This document shows positions 23,273 to 31,095 of a stretch of 42,154 nucleotides of DNA, piece by piece. The notes under the pieces were generated by a model. It had not been told where the DNA came from. It did no database searches and saw only the letters and a list, made by a program, of their open reading frames with translations. The DNA comes from a virus: IMG/VR virus record IMGVR_UViG_3300034280_000140, positions 1-42,154 of that record; one strand, 5' to 3'. The number at the start of each line of letters is the position of its first letter. Position 1 is the first letter of the stretch. Made by a program: the position numbers and the translations under genes.

Positions 23273-23831
23273 CTGGAAGTCAGCAACATGGTGGCAAAAC
23301 CGATCCGTTGAAGAGCGCCTCTTTCACGCAAGGTTCCCCAAACGGTATGGGGACACAGACTCGGGGTTGAACCCCGAAGTCCAGCGATGGGCTGCTGGAT
23401 ACCAACCTGGTGACAGCCTGCTGTTGTACGGAGCCAGCGGTGTGGGAAAGACGACAACTGCTGTTACTGCCCTGACAACTCTGATCAATAAGCAGCAGGT
23501 GTCAGGTCGGTTCGTGAGTGCTGACACGTACATCGAAATGTTGAAAGACCAGTTCGGTGGGTCCGACAACCTGCTGCCTGAGATGTACAGCACTCCGTAC
23601 TTGGTGAAGTACATCCAGGGTGTGTTCGATGTTGTCATCGTGGATGGCTTGGGTCAGGAGCGGGAAACAGAGTTTGCCATTCATGAGATTGGTTCTCTGT
23701 TGCGCCGCCGCTTTGATGACATGCGTTCTACGGTCATCACTACGACGCTTTCACCCATGAACCTCATTCGCCGGTACGGCGAGCGTGTGTCGGGTGTGGT
23801 CAACGCCATGACCGTTGTCAGGGTTGCCTGA
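23247..23831 (+). CDS. DnaC-like AAA+ helicase loader
   Basis: 194 residues. Walker A 'YGASGVGKTTTAV' puts the nucleotide-binding Lys at residue 68; Walker B 'FDVVIVDGLGQE' lies near residues 127-137. The C-terminal 'IGSLLRRRFDDMRSTVITTT' with 'LIRRYGERVSGVV' matches sensor-I and arginine-finger regions of DnaC/IstB-type ATPases. It would load the phage DnaB-like helicase at the origin. It is shorter than E. coli DnaC (245), mainly at the N-terminus. Confidence 0.85.
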   Translation: MTTFITPTDWKSATWWQNRSVEERLFHARFPKRYGDTDSGLNPEVQRWAAGYQPGDSLLLYGASGVGKTTTAVTALTTLINKQQVSGRFVSADTYIEMLKDQFGGSDNLLPEMYSTPYLVKYIQGVFDVVIVDGLGQERETEFAIHEIGSLLRRRFDDMRSTVITTTLSPMNLIRRYGERVSGVVNAMTVVRVA

Positions 23832-23832
23832 C

Positions 23833-24282
23833 ATGGAACGTGGTGACATTAGTGGTCACACTGCTCCATCACAGGTGTGTGTGTTTGAGGGGTTACTTGC
23901 TTCTCCACCGTCGAAGAAGAACGTCAATCTGTTGAAGCATCAGGTGTATGTCCGTCAGGGGAAGTGGGATTTAGCACTAGCGTTCTGGACTGCTAACGAA
24001 CTTCCGTTGAAGTCAATGGTTCACCATTACACACACTTAGGGATAGCCACTGATGTGGTTACGTTCCTGTCACCCGATGCGGTGGAACCCATCTACAGAT
24101 GGTTGTTGCGCAAGGTTGAGTCGGTGCCCAGCATCCTGTACTATCCCTCCCCTTCGGCCTACGCCGACGATCTGAAGTACAACCGTTCGATCACCTCGGT
24201 GTACGTACCAGACCAGTCGATGGCCTTCGACATTGGTATGCGGGCTACCACCGTGTCACCATTAACTACCTGGGGGTTGTGA
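23833..24282 (+). CDS. Unknown replication-operon protein (149 aa)
   Basis: ATG 23833, one base after the loader stop, is preferred over an in-frame TTG at 23815 inside the loader gene. The product contains 'LLASPPSKKNVNLLKHQVYV', 'WDLALAFWTANELPLKSMVHHYTHLGIATDVVTFL' and 'YYPSPSAYADDLKYNRS'. It is helical and aromatic, without a motif I know. Its place between loader and helicase, with overlapping ends, implies co-translation and a possible role in the same complex. Confidence 0.65.
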   Translation: MERGDISGHTAPSQVCVFEGLLASPPSKKNVNLLKHQVYVRQGKWDLALAFWTANELPLKSMVHHYTHLGIATDVVTFLSPDAVEPIYRWLLRKVESVPSILYYPSPSAYADDLKYNRSITSVYVPDQSMAFDIGMRATTVSPLTTWGL

Positions 24283-25541
24283 TGTCGTCCAGCGAGTTGC
24301 ACCTCATTTCCAAAGTCATCCATGACAAGGATCTGAGCGTTCCGGTGAAAGCCGGATTGAAAGCCGACCACTTCGTTGGCGAGTGGTCAGCCATCTGGCG
24401 GTGGTTGATCGACTACACCGGCTTGCACGGCATGGTTCCGACACCTCGCGTGTTTGCCCAGGACTGGGGTGACATCCAGTTGTACGACCCCTCCGATCTA
24501 GCGGACGAACCGTACACACGTTTGCTTGATGAGATCCTGAGTGCCTACCGCAAGCGGTGCTTGCTAGATGCTCTGCAACCTGCCATCTCTGCTCTGAACG
24601 CTGACGACCTGGCAACGGCTACCGCCACACTTCACGCCGGTCTGCAAAAGGCGATGGTGGAAGCAGCCCGTATGCGGGACGTGGATATCATCCAGAACTG
24701 GGAATCCCGCCTTGACCGGTACGAGCAGATGCGAAACACTCCCAACGCTCTGCGGGGTATCCCTACCGGGTTTATTGGGCTGGATCGAATCACTCATGGC
24801 CTGCGGCCTCAGCAGTTCATTGTCTTTGCCGGTGAACCAAAGCGTGGTAAGAGCCTCTTCGCTCTCATCCTGGCGAACAGCGCACACATTCACGGCTTGC
24901 GTCCGTTGTTCGTCTCGTTTGAAATGAGCATCGAAGAGCAGGAAGCGCGGTACGACGCGCTGATTTCCAAGGTTCCTTATGACAGGATCTTGAGTGGCGA
25001 CTTGTCGAACAGCGAGATGAAGAGGATCAAGCAGGAGTTGTCACGTCGCAAGAACATGCAACCGTTCCTGTTCTCCGAAGACACGGCGTCCCTCACCACG
25101 GTGGGTGCCATTGCTGGCAAGGTGCAGGAGTACCGCCCTGATGTGTTATTCGTGGACGGCGTGTACCTGATGGATGACGAGGAGGGAGAAGACAAAGGGT
25201 CGCCCCAGGCGTTGACAAACATCACCCGGTCATTGAAGCGTCTAGCCCAACGGTTCGATATCCCCGTCGTGGCGACCACCCAGGTTCTGGCCTGGAAACT
25301 GAACAACAAGAAGACACGAGCAGTAACCGCCGACAGCCTTGGGTACAGTTCCAGTTTCTCCCAGGACGCTGATCTCCTGTTAGGCGTAGAACGTAACCCT
25401 GACTTTGATAACCAAGCGATCATCAGAGTGGTTATCGCCCGCTCCAGCCCCTCCGGCGAGGTGCACGTGAAGTGGGATTGGACCACCATGGAGTTTACTG
25501 AGATTCTGGACCACTATGGCAGCGACCCATCTTTCGACTGA
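24282..25541 (+). CDS. Replicative DNA helicase, DnaB family
   Basis: 419 residues from ATG 24282 (an adjacent GTG at 24279 is possible); the ATG overlaps the previous stop. Walker A 'AGEPKRGKSLFAL' (Lys ~190), 'LFVSFEMSIEEQEARYDALI', Walker B 'DVLFVDGVYLMD', then 'DIPVVATTQVL' and 'LGYSSSFSQDADLLLGVER' are DnaB motifs in order. The N-terminal ~140 residues form the primase/loader-binding helical part ('LIDYTGLHGMVPTPRVFAQDW'). A hexameric 5'-3' helicase is expected. The primase gene overlaps its end by 26 bases. Confidence 0.92.
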   Translation: MSSSELHLISKVIHDKDLSVPVKAGLKADHFVGEWSAIWRWLIDYTGLHGMVPTPRVFAQDWGDIQLYDPSDLADEPYTRLLDEILSAYRKRCLLDALQPAISALNADDLATATATLHAGLQKAMVEAARMRDVDIIQNWESRLDRYEQMRNTPNALRGIPTGFIGLDRITHGLRPQQFIVFAGEPKRGKSLFALILANSAHIHGLRPLFVSFEMSIEEQEARYDALISKVPYDRILSGDLSNSEMKRIKQELSRRKNMQPFLFSEDTASLTTVGAIAGKVQEYRPDVLFVDGVYLMDDEEGEDKGSPQALTNITRSLKRLAQRFDIPVVATTQVLAWKLNNKKTRAVTADSLGYSSSFSQDADLLLGVERNPDFDNQAIIRVVIARSSPSGEVHVKWDWTTMEFTEILDHYGSDPSFD

Positions 25542-26442
25542 GATTCAGGAACTTCTTGAATCGGTAGGGGTAGATATCACACGGGCCGGTGATCGTGAGA
25601 TCACTGGTCGATGCCCTGTACACGAACGCGTCACTGGTCACGCTGATCGCTCTCCATCATGGAGTATTAATTCCAATACAGGCCTTTGGATCTGTTTTAG
25701 TTGTGGTGCCCGTGGCACCCTCTCCAGCCTGTTAGCAGAGTTATCAGGAGATAGCGGTCTATCAGCGCAATCATTTCTTATCCAATCTGGCCTCAACCGG
25801 CTTGTGGATAACTTTGATAAAGACAATAAACCCCAATATACGGAAGCGCCAGCAGTCCGACTGGATGACTACTACCGCTTCGTGCGGGTGAGTGATAGTC
25901 GTTGCGAATCACGTAACCTCAACGCCGACGCTACGTGGCGCTATGGCGTGAGGTGGGACCCAGAGGATAAGGCTTGGGTTGTTCCTATAGTTTCTCCGAT
26001 GGGCAAATTACAAGGGTGGCAGGCGAAGAAGGTTGGTTGGTTCCGCAACCGCCCCGATGGTGTGGAGAAAGGGCTGACGTTGTTCGGTGTTGAGAGGTTC
26101 AGGCACCGTGTTGCCGTCCTCGTAGAATCACCGTTAGACGTAGTGCGTCTAGCGTCAACAAGTGTTGACGCCCAAGGCCTCGCCACCTTTGGTGCCCAGG
26201 TTTCTAGCGAACAAGGTAGGCTTGTCGCCCACCTCTGTGATACAGTGATAATTGCTATGGACAACGACAAGGCAGGCCTTGAGTCCAGCAAGCGGTTGTA
26301 TGCCACCCTGACACCACCACGTCACGGCATCAAGTGGTGGAATTACACCGGCGTGTCAGCCAAAGACATCGGGGACATGACGGACGAAGAGATCGTGCGG
26401 GGCTTTGAAACCGCAACAGTTGTACCACCCTGGATACGATAG
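25516..26442 (+). CDS. DNA primase (CHC2 zinc finger and Toprim)
   Basis: 308 residues. The zinc finger uses C33, H36, C60 and C63 ('GRCPVHERV' and 'LWICFSCGARG'). The Toprim core has E204 ('VLVESPLDVVRL') and D249/D251 ('IAMDNDKAGLESS'), the metal-binding residues for primer synthesis. The protein is half the length of bacterial DnaG and lacks the C-terminal helicase-binding domain, as in many phage primases. It starts inside the helicase gene. Confidence 0.9.
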   Translation: MAATHLSTEIQELLESVGVDITRAGDREITGRCPVHERVTGHADRSPSWSINSNTGLWICFSCGARGTLSSLLAELSGDSGLSAQSFLIQSGLNRLVDNFDKDNKPQYTEAPAVRLDDYYRFVRVSDSRCESRNLNADATWRYGVRWDPEDKAWVVPIVSPMGKLQGWQAKKVGWFRNRPDGVEKGLTLFGVERFRHRVAVLVESPLDVVRLASTSVDAQGLATFGAQVSSEQGRLVAHLCDTVIIAMDNDKAGLESSKRLYATLTPPRHGIKWWNYTGVSAKDIGDMTDEEIVRGFETATVVPPWIR

Positions 26443-26449
26443 GAGAACC

Positions 26450-26674
26450 ATGCTTTCAGACAAAGAATCCGAAGACCGTGAAGAGCGGTTCCGGTTTACC
26501 TACATCGGTCTAGTTGCTGAATCCTTCGGCAATAAAGAGCAGGCCGAAAAGACCACCAACTCTATGTTGGAGGAACTTGAACTACGGGGCTACGGCTTTT
26601 ACGTAGAGGATCGGTTTAATCTGCATAACTATGTGATTGACGATATGCCTGAAGATAACGTCCCCCTTACCTAA
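26450..26674 (+). CDS. Small acidic hypothetical protein (74 aa)
   Basis: ATG 26450 is preceded by a clear AGGAGA, so it is chosen over in-frame codons inside the primase. The product 'MLSDKESEDREERFRFTYIG' continues with 'FGNKEQAEKTTNSMLEELELRGYGFYVEDRF', helix then a short strand. It sits between primase and SNF2-type helicase. No recognised domain. Confidence 0.65.
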   Translation: MLSDKESEDREERFRFTYIGLVAESFGNKEQAEKTTNSMLEELELRGYGFYVEDRFNLHNYVIDDMPEDNVPLT

Positions 26675-26685
26675 TAGTTAATTCA

Positions 26686-28239
26686 ATGACGTTCAAAGGC
26701 ACCCTCTACCCGTATCAAGCCGAGTCAGTAGACCGCATGGTCGACACCGGCTGTATGTTGTTAGGCCTTGTGATGGGGGCTGGCAAAACCGTTACGACCA
26801 TCTCGGCGGTGGAGACCCTTCTGAGCAGGGGCGATGTAGATCGGTGCTTGGTAGTAGTGCCTGCCTCATTGAAGTACCAGTGGTTTCGGGAGATCACCAA
26901 GTTCACCGACTCTCGCGCCCTCGTCATTGACGGCACACCCAAAGAGCGAGAACGGTTGTGGCGGTCATCCATTTCGTCGCACTACGTGATCGTCAATCCT
27001 GAATCTTTGGCCCGAGATGCACCCTCACTCAAAGGCATGAAGTGGGACTGCATCGTGGTGGACGAATCCACCATGATCAAGTCTCGGTCGGCAAAGCGCA
27101 CCAGGCTGATCAAGAAGATTGGCAAGGCGATCCCGTACCGCTTTGCCCTCACGGGTCAGCCGATTGAAAACAAGCCAGAAGAACTGTTCTCCATCATGGA
27201 GTTCGTAGACCCTGATGTTCTTGGTCGGTATGACGTGTTCGACCGGACGTTCATCGTGCGTGATCACTGGGGCAAGCCGATTCGGTACAAGAACTTGAAG
27301 CCGTTGTTTGCCACGTTGAGCAACCACATGATCCGCAAGACCCGAGAAGATATTGCTGATCAGTTGCCCAAGATCATTCACCAGACCATCCCGGTACCGT
27401 TCGATACCAGGGGGGCAGTGCTGTACAACAGGATATCCGCAGCCCTGCTTGGGGATATCTCTAAGGCTATATCCATGGGCGGTGGTGGTGGTTTCAACCT
27501 GTGGCAGCACTACAACGACCCAGCCGCCAACGAAGCGCAGGGGCAGATCATGTCGAAGTTGACGGCGTTGCGGATGCTCTGTGACAGCCCTGAACTACTG
27601 CGTAGGTCTGCTGCCCTGTACAACGACCCCACCAAACCAGGGCAAGGCAGTGCCTATGCCTCGCTCTTGTTGGAGGAGGGTGCGCTGTCAGCGGTGATGG
27701 CACAGCCCAAGGTAGATGCTGTGCTGGAGTACATCACCGAGGTGCTGGCTGAGTCACCGAAGAACAAGGTGGTGATCTTCTCGTTCTTCAAAGAGAACCT
27801 ACGCCTCTTGCAAGAGGAGACGCGCAAACTGTGTGGGTCAGTGTTGTTCACTGGCGACATGAATGCGGAAGAGAAGGACGTTGCCAAGCAGCAGTTCTCC
27901 ACCGATGAGCACGTACGTCTGTTCCTGTCCTCTGACGCTGGCGGCTACGGTGTGGACTTGCCGATGGCCAATTACCTGATCAGCATGGATCTTCCGTGGA
28001 GCAGCGGTAAGTTGGAGCAGAGAGAGGCCCGCATCATCCGGTTGTCGTCACAGTTTGATCACGTGACGATTGCGACCTTCTTGATGCAGGGGTCCATCGA
28101 AGAGCGCCAGTTTGAGATGTTGCAACAGAAGAAGTTGATCAACGAAGCCTGGGTTGATGGCAAGCACCACGATGTCAAAGGTGGGTTTGAGTTGACCCTT
28201 AGCAGCCTTTCCTCATTCCTACGAGATTCAAAGGTGTAA
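26686..28239 (+). CDS. SNF2-type superfamily 2 DNA helicase/translocase
   Basis: 517 residues. Motif I 'GLVMGAGKTVTTISA' (K34), Ia 'CLVVVPASLKYQWFREI', motif II 'CIVVDESTMIKS' (D126, E127), motif III 'FALTGQPIENKPEELFSIM'. The second RecA-like lobe has 'KVVIFSFFKENL', 'LFTGDMNAEEKD', motif V 'LFLSSDAGGYGVDLPMANYLI' and motif VI 'LEQREARIIRLSS'. All helicase motifs are present, spaced as in Swi2/Snf2 ATPases. It probably remodels protein-DNA complexes or forks during phage replication or recombination. Confidence 0.92.
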   Translation: MTFKGTLYPYQAESVDRMVDTGCMLLGLVMGAGKTVTTISAVETLLSRGDVDRCLVVVPASLKYQWFREITKFTDSRALVIDGTPKERERLWRSSISSHYVIVNPESLARDAPSLKGMKWDCIVVDESTMIKSRSAKRTRLIKKIGKAIPYRFALTGQPIENKPEELFSIMEFVDPDVLGRYDVFDRTFIVRDHWGKPIRYKNLKPLFATLSNHMIRKTREDIADQLPKIIHQTIPVPFDTRGAVLYNRISAALLGDISKAISMGGGGGFNLWQHYNDPAANEAQGQIMSKLTALRMLCDSPELLRRSAALYNDPTKPGQGSAYASLLLEEGALSAVMAQPKVDAVLEYITEVLAESPKNKVVIFSFFKENLRLLQEETRKLCGSVLFTGDMNAEEKDVAKQQFSTDEHVRLFLSSDAGGYGVDLPMANYLISMDLPWSSGKLEQREARIIRLSSQFDHVTIATFLMQGSIEERQFEMLQQKKLINEAWVDGKHHDVKGGFELTLSSLSSFLRDSKV

Positions 28240-28242
28240 CAA

Positions 28243-28662
28243 ATGGAAACAGCAGAACGATCACGACTCGTACGCGAGTACGTAGAGGCAAAGAAGTTTG
28301 CTGAATCAGCAGCCAAACGTTCCGACGAGTTGAAGCGTGTATTGCGCCAGGTGGTTATTGACGACGGCAAGCCTGATGATCGAGGAAGCGTTTGGTGCCC
28401 TGCTGGTGATTGGCAATTGAAGCACGAACGTCGTGTATCAGAGAGGTTCGACACAGAAGCCGCAGAGCAGTGGGCCAAGGAGAACGGCCATTGGGAGGCG
28501 CTGCGTGAGGTAACCGTTATCGAACGGCTTAACGAAGATGCACTTATGGCACTTGGTTGGGAGAACCCAGAGATCAGCCCTATCATTGCTTCGTTCTACA
28601 AAGAGACAGAGACCTGGGCCTTCAAGGTCGTTGAGAAGAAGGGTTACGACGACGATGAGTGA
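28243..28662 (+). CDS. Unknown protein downstream of the SNF2 helicase (139 aa)
   Basis: Starts three bases after the helicase stop. The N-terminus is a long charged helix ('RSRLVREYVEAKKFAESAAK'), followed by 'VWCPAGDWQLKHERRVSERFD' and 'WENPEISPIIASFYKETETW'. The layout (helix, small beta domain, helix) resembles several unnamed actinophage replication-region proteins. Its end overlaps the first gene of the small-gene array by eight bases. Confidence 0.65.
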   Translation: METAERSRLVREYVEAKKFAESAAKRSDELKRVLRQVVIDDGKPDDRGSVWCPAGDWQLKHERRVSERFDTEAAEQWAKENGHWEALREVTVIERLNEDALMALGWENPEISPIIASFYKETETWAFKVVEKKGYDDDE

Positions 28663-28990
28663 CGAAACGCAAGACATCGTGCAAGAGTTGTACGATTGGG
28701 CAGACATCATTGACGGGGTACAAGGCAAAGCCAACGTGGTGATGCTTAGTAGTGCCGTGTTCGTTGATGCGGCTGCTGAGATCACACTGCTACGAGAGGA
28801 GCGTGACGACCTACAGGTGCTTCTCCGAGGCAGGACAGCAGAGTTGCAATCAGAGAACGAGCGGTTACGCACTGCTGGTAATGCGCTGGCTGATGCTGTG
28901 GTGGTGTGGTATGCTAAGGCGCTTCCCCGTACGGCGACGACACGCCTCAGCGACGCCCTTGCCGCATGGCAGGCAGGAGGCCCGTCGTGA
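28655..28990 (+). CDS. Array gene 1: coiled-coil protein with 'RLR.AG.AL' and 'ALAAWQ' C-terminus (111 aa)
   Basis: ATG 28655 overlaps the previous gene by eight bases. After an acidic helical start ('MSDETQDIVQELYDWADIID'), a coiled coil runs through 'ITLLREERDDLQVLLRG' and 'LQSENERLRTAGNALADAVV'. The C-terminal ~45 residues are a paralogue of the next gene's: both have RLR-x-AG-x-AL, a Y-x-K pair, and end in ALAAWQ. Its 3' end carries the first copy of the start cassette that launches the next gene. No biochemical function can be read. Confidence 0.6.
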   Translation: MSDETQDIVQELYDWADIIDGVQGKANVVMLSSAVFVDAAAEITLLREERDDLQVLLRGRTAELQSENERLRTAGNALADAVVVWYAKALPRTATTRLSDALAAWQAGGPS

Positions 28991-29322
28991 GCGGTGACAT
29001 CAAGGCTGGAGACCGAGTGAGTGACTACTCTCGTGACCACGGCACCGTTATTGCAGTCCATCTCAATATGGCATGGGTTCAATGGGACTACGGACACCGT
29101 ATGTACCCAGGTAAGTTCAACCTCAACCATGTTGAGCCTCTTGAAAGGCTCGTTGTTGTTCCTGCCGACGACGACATAGCACGTCTGCGGGCCGCTGGCG
29201 ATGCGCTGGAGTTCATGCTGAGTTTCTACGTCAAGCACTTCAGCCCCGTAGGAACAGGACACATGGCGAAAGAGGAAGCACTCGTCGCCCTGGCCGCATG
29301 GCAGGAGGTCCGACGTGGCTGA
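28987..29322 (+). CDS. Array gene 2: KOW/SH3-like small domain plus 'RLRAAGDAL' C-terminus (111 aa)
   Basis: GTG 28987 in the cassette GGAGGCCCGTCGTGAGCGGT overlaps the previous stop by four bases. N-terminal 'MSGDIKAGDRVSDYSRDHGT' with 'VIAVHLNMAWVQWDYGHRM' looks like a small SH3-like barrel (a 'G.rV.d....GtV..v....v.V.wd' pattern). The C-terminal half ('DDIARLRAAGDALEFMLSFY' ... 'ALVALAAWQE') is paralogous to array gene 1. It seems to be a modular two-domain protein built by exchanging N-terminal modules. Confidence 0.65.
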   Translation: MSGDIKAGDRVSDYSRDHGTVIAVHLNMAWVQWDYGHRMYPGKFNLNHVEPLERLVVVPADDDIARLRAAGDALEFMLSFYVKHFSPVGTGHMAKEEALVALAAWQEVRRG

Positions 29323-29404
29323 AGTAGTAGCCGAGGCAGTGACAGTTGTTCTTGGAGTCATCACTGCGTGGTTCCTCGTGTTTGGTGGTCGTCGTGAGCG
29401 GTGA
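29315..29404 (+). CDS. Array gene 3: 29-aa single-pass membrane micro-protein
   Basis: GTG 29315 lies in a cassette-like sequence (GGAGGTCCGACGTG) and overlaps gene 2 by eight bases. The product has one hydrophobic helix, 'AVTVVLGVITAWFLVFGG', flanked by an acidic N-terminus and the basic end RRER. It overlaps the following gene by 11 bases. Short, but ribosome binding site, overlaps and membrane-helix composition support it. It may target the host membrane. Confidence 0.5.
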   Translation: MAEVVAEAVTVVLGVITAWFLVFGGRRER

Positions 29405-29693
29405 CATCGTGGTCGGGAACGTCAAGTATCGCCGTATCCAAGGCGTTTGGACAATGACGCCTAGTGGCACTGGCGGCATGTTTCACATCGACCCACGCCG
29501 CCGTGAACTACTTGACGAGATCGAACGACTGCGCGCCGAGGCGAGTCGTAGTTGCATAAATTGCGCAAGCGGTGTTGCTCGTCAGCGCAACGAGCCGGGA
29601 GAAGTTGTTGTCTCATGTCGTGGCCCACTGAGAGGCAACGCATTCCTGATGCCGTTTTCCTGCTCCCAATGGAAGGAGCGCAGTGAGCACTGA
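29394..29693 (+). CDS. Array gene 4: small Cys-containing protein (99 aa)
   Basis: GTG 29394 in GTCGTGAGCGGTGACATC. Product begins 'MSGDIVVGNVKYRRIQGVWT', continues with the coiled 'RRRELLDEIERLRAEAS', and ends in a four-Cys arrangement: 'CINC' ... 'VVSCRG' ... 'PFSCSQW', likely one zinc site. 'EIERLRA' is the array's shared helix. The stop overlaps the next start by 11 bases. Confidence 0.6.
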   Translation: MSGDIVVGNVKYRRIQGVWTMTPSGTGGMFHIDPRRRELLDEIERLRAEASRSCINCASGVARQRNEPGEVVVSCRGPLRGNAFLMPFSCSQWKERSEH

Positions 29694-29982
29694 CGGCGTG
29701 GAGCGGGTGAGGCTCAGTGACCTTTTGGCTGGCTGGGCACCTGGGTCGTATGACGACCGATGGACGTGGAACGACGAGCGCGAGTGGCTCTGGCACTGCC
29801 ACCGAGAGCAAATGGTGGACCTCGTTGCCGACATCTCAGCAAACGGGGTCAGGGAGCCAATCCTGCTCGGTGATGACGGGCGTGTGTGGGATGGACATCA
29901 CCGCATCTGCGCAGCGATAGAACTCAATCTCACCGAACTGCCGGTTGCGCAACATCATCGGCCACAAGGAGGCCCGCCGTGA
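29683..29982 (+). CDS. Array gene 5: ParB/sulfiredoxin-fold domain protein (99 aa)
   Basis: GTG 29683 in GCAGTGAGCACTGACGGC. Residues ~44-90 read 'MVDLVADISANGVREPILL' then 'DGRVWDGHHRICAAIELNL', the ParB N-terminal signature with D70-G-H-H-R74. In ParB and its nuclease and sulfiredoxin relatives this loop binds nucleotide. There is no helix-turn-helix or dimer domain, so it is a stand-alone ParB-like domain, a type found in phages as nucleases, ADP-ribosyl-transfer-like enzymes or regulators. Activity cannot be assigned. Confidence 0.75.
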   Translation: MSTDGVERVRLSDLLAGWAPGSYDDRWTWNDEREWLWHCHREQMVDLVADISANGVREPILLGDDGRVWDGHHRICAAIELNLTELPVAQHHRPQGGPP

Positions 29983-30275
29983 GCGGTGATGTCCGGCATC
30001 CAGCCTGCGTCTCCGCATGGCCCGAGTGCATCGACGGCGAATACCACCCAGACTGCTGCCGCTTCCCGAAGTCGTGCAGTTGCGCCACGGTTTGGCCTAC
30101 TGAGAAAAGAGCGGCCGTGGCCGACGACCGAGAACTCCATTGGTGCTCCACGCACGGGGAGCCAGCCTGGCTGTACGGGGATGGTTCGATGCAGTGCATG
30201 TACGACCTCATTGTGGAGCGGTGCAGCAACGACCACATCCTCGTCCCCATCAGTGTCAACTTCGCGGACACCTAG
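29979..30275 (+). CDS. Array gene 6: Cys/His-rich small protein (98 aa)
   Basis: GTG 29979 in the cassette AAGGAGGCCCGCCGTGAGCG. The product has nine Cys, in 'ACVSAWPEC', 'DCCRFPKSCSC', 'LHWCSTHGEP', 'MQCMYDL' and 'VERCSND', plus several His, so one or two zinc sites are likely. It is the last gene before a 136-base gap, where the chain is interrupted by a promoter. No family recognised. Confidence 0.55.
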   Translation: MSGDVRHPACVSAWPECIDGEYHPDCCRFPKSCSCATVWPTEKRAAVADDRELHWCSTHGEPAWLYGDGSMQCMYDLIVERCSNDHILVPISVNFADT

Positions 30276-30355
30276 TTCTTTTCACAGAACTATGTCGATG
30301 GAGAACATACCGATTCCTCGCGGTCTACGAATCTCCCCTGATAGGCTCTACACAG

Positions 30356-30385
30356 TTGACTTATCAGTTACTGCCGACGTAAGAT
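30356..30385 (+). promoter_or_regulatory. Sigma70-type promoter inside the small-gene array
   Basis: TTGACT at 30356-30361 and TAAGAT at 30380-30385 with an 18-base spacer. It lies in the only gap of the array (30276-30411) and 26 bases before the next gene's ATG, with AGAAGGGA as ribosome binding site between. A 33-codon ATG frame (30292-30393) overlaps it and is judged non-coding. Confidence 0.45.
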
Positions 30386-30411
30386 ACCGGTAGCAGCACA
30401 GAAGGGATCAC

Positions 30412-30648
30412 ATGGAGAGCAACATCGAACAGTCGGCGGAGAGTGACCGAGGCGGGAAGCGCACTCATGTCACCATCCGGGAGACACACTTCCCCAATCA
30501 GACGGTTGTTGACATCGTGCATGTCTCCACTGGCGAGGTGCTCATGTCCGACTCCTTCTCCGGCCGATGGGGTGGCCTGGACTACCAGCGCGGATGGTGG
30601 ATGGAGCAGTGCGAGGCTTACGGCTGGGAGATGGTCGATCGTGCTTGA
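30412..30648 (+). CDS. Array gene 7: small hypothetical protein (78 aa)
   Basis: First gene after the internal promoter, with ATG 30412. The product 'MESNIEQSAESDRGGKRTHV' continues with beta-rich 'HFPNQTVVDIVHVSTGEVLM' and 'WGGLDYQRGWWMEQCEAYGW'. It lacks the MSGD start, consistent with having its own promoter and ribosome binding site. The stop overlaps the next GTG by eight bases. Function unknown. Confidence 0.6.
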   Translation: MESNIEQSAESDRGGKRTHVTIRETHFPNQTVVDIVHVSTGEVLMSDSFSGRWGGLDYQRGWWMEQCEAYGWEMVDRA

Positions 30649-30847
30649 CGACGACATCGTGACGCCGACAGATCGTTGTAGGCAGATCCCCAGCGGCGAC
30701 CAGCCCATCGTGGTCTGCGAACGTGAGACATTGTGGGCCGAGATCGACCGGCTGCGAGGCTTACTTGCCGAATTGCTGACCGACTGCGAGAACTCGGGTT
30801 ATGCGCCCAGCCCCCGCTACGCCGAAGCACTGGAGTGCGTGTCGTGA
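30641..30847 (+). CDS. Array gene 8: small coiled-coil protein (68 aa)
   Basis: GTG 30641 in a diverged junction ('MLDDDIVTPTDRCRQIPSGD'). Contains the array helix in 'WAEIDRLRGLLAELLTDCEN'. Three Cys are present but not paired as a zinc motif. Its 3' end forms the next start cassette (GTCGTGAGCGGTGAC), overlapping by four bases. No family recognised. Confidence 0.55.
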   Translation: MLDDDIVTPTDRCRQIPSGDQPIVVCERETLWAEIDRLRGLLAELLTDCENSGYAPSPRYAEALECVS

Positions 30848-31095
30848 GCGGTGACCTCATTCAGCAGTTACTGGACGACCTCGCCGCCGAGCGGGCGCTG
30901 GCCGACAGATTGGCCGACGCGCTGCGAGCAACCAAGAGTAGCAATCGGTCATGGTCCGATCGCCTTGCTGACGTAGCGCTTGCCGCCTACAAGAATGCCC
31001 GTCGTGCGTCGATGACGGGGGCTGAGCGGTATTTCGCTGCCCGCCTTGCTAACCCCGAGTACCGACAGGCATACGAGGAGGCCCGCCGTGAGTGA
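30844..31095 (+). CDS. Array gene 9: helical charged protein (83 aa)
   Basis: GTG 30844. 'MSGDLIQQLLDDLAAERALA' starts a long Ala/Arg-rich helix followed by 'WSDRLADVALAAYKNARRAS' and a C-terminal 'YRQAYEEARRE'. The EARR end is produced by the next cassette's DNA read in a second frame. Likely all-helical; function unknown. Confidence 0.55.
   Translation: MSGDLIQQLLDDLAAERALADRLADALRATKSSNRSWSDRLADVALAAYKNARRASMTGAERYFAARLANPEYRQAYEEARRE

Noticed and set aside
28438-29364. 308-codon open frame on the minus strand across the small-gene array
   Set aside because: It is antisense to plus-strand genes that have ribosome binding sites, stop/start overlaps and paralogous domains. Its translation is low-complexity Ser/Thr/Arg/Val with no domain character.
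30292-30393. 33-codon plus-strand frame (starts MSMENIPIPRG) in the array's gap
   Set aside because: No Shine-Dalgarno before its ATG, and it overlaps a good TTGACT/TAAGAT promoter for the next gene. Coding is possible but not supported.
29986-30393. 135-codon plus-strand frame overlapping array gene 6
   Set aside because: Its translation is Ser/Thr/Pro/Arg low-complexity, it lacks a ribosome binding site, and the competing frame starts in a start cassette and encodes a Cys/His-rich protein.
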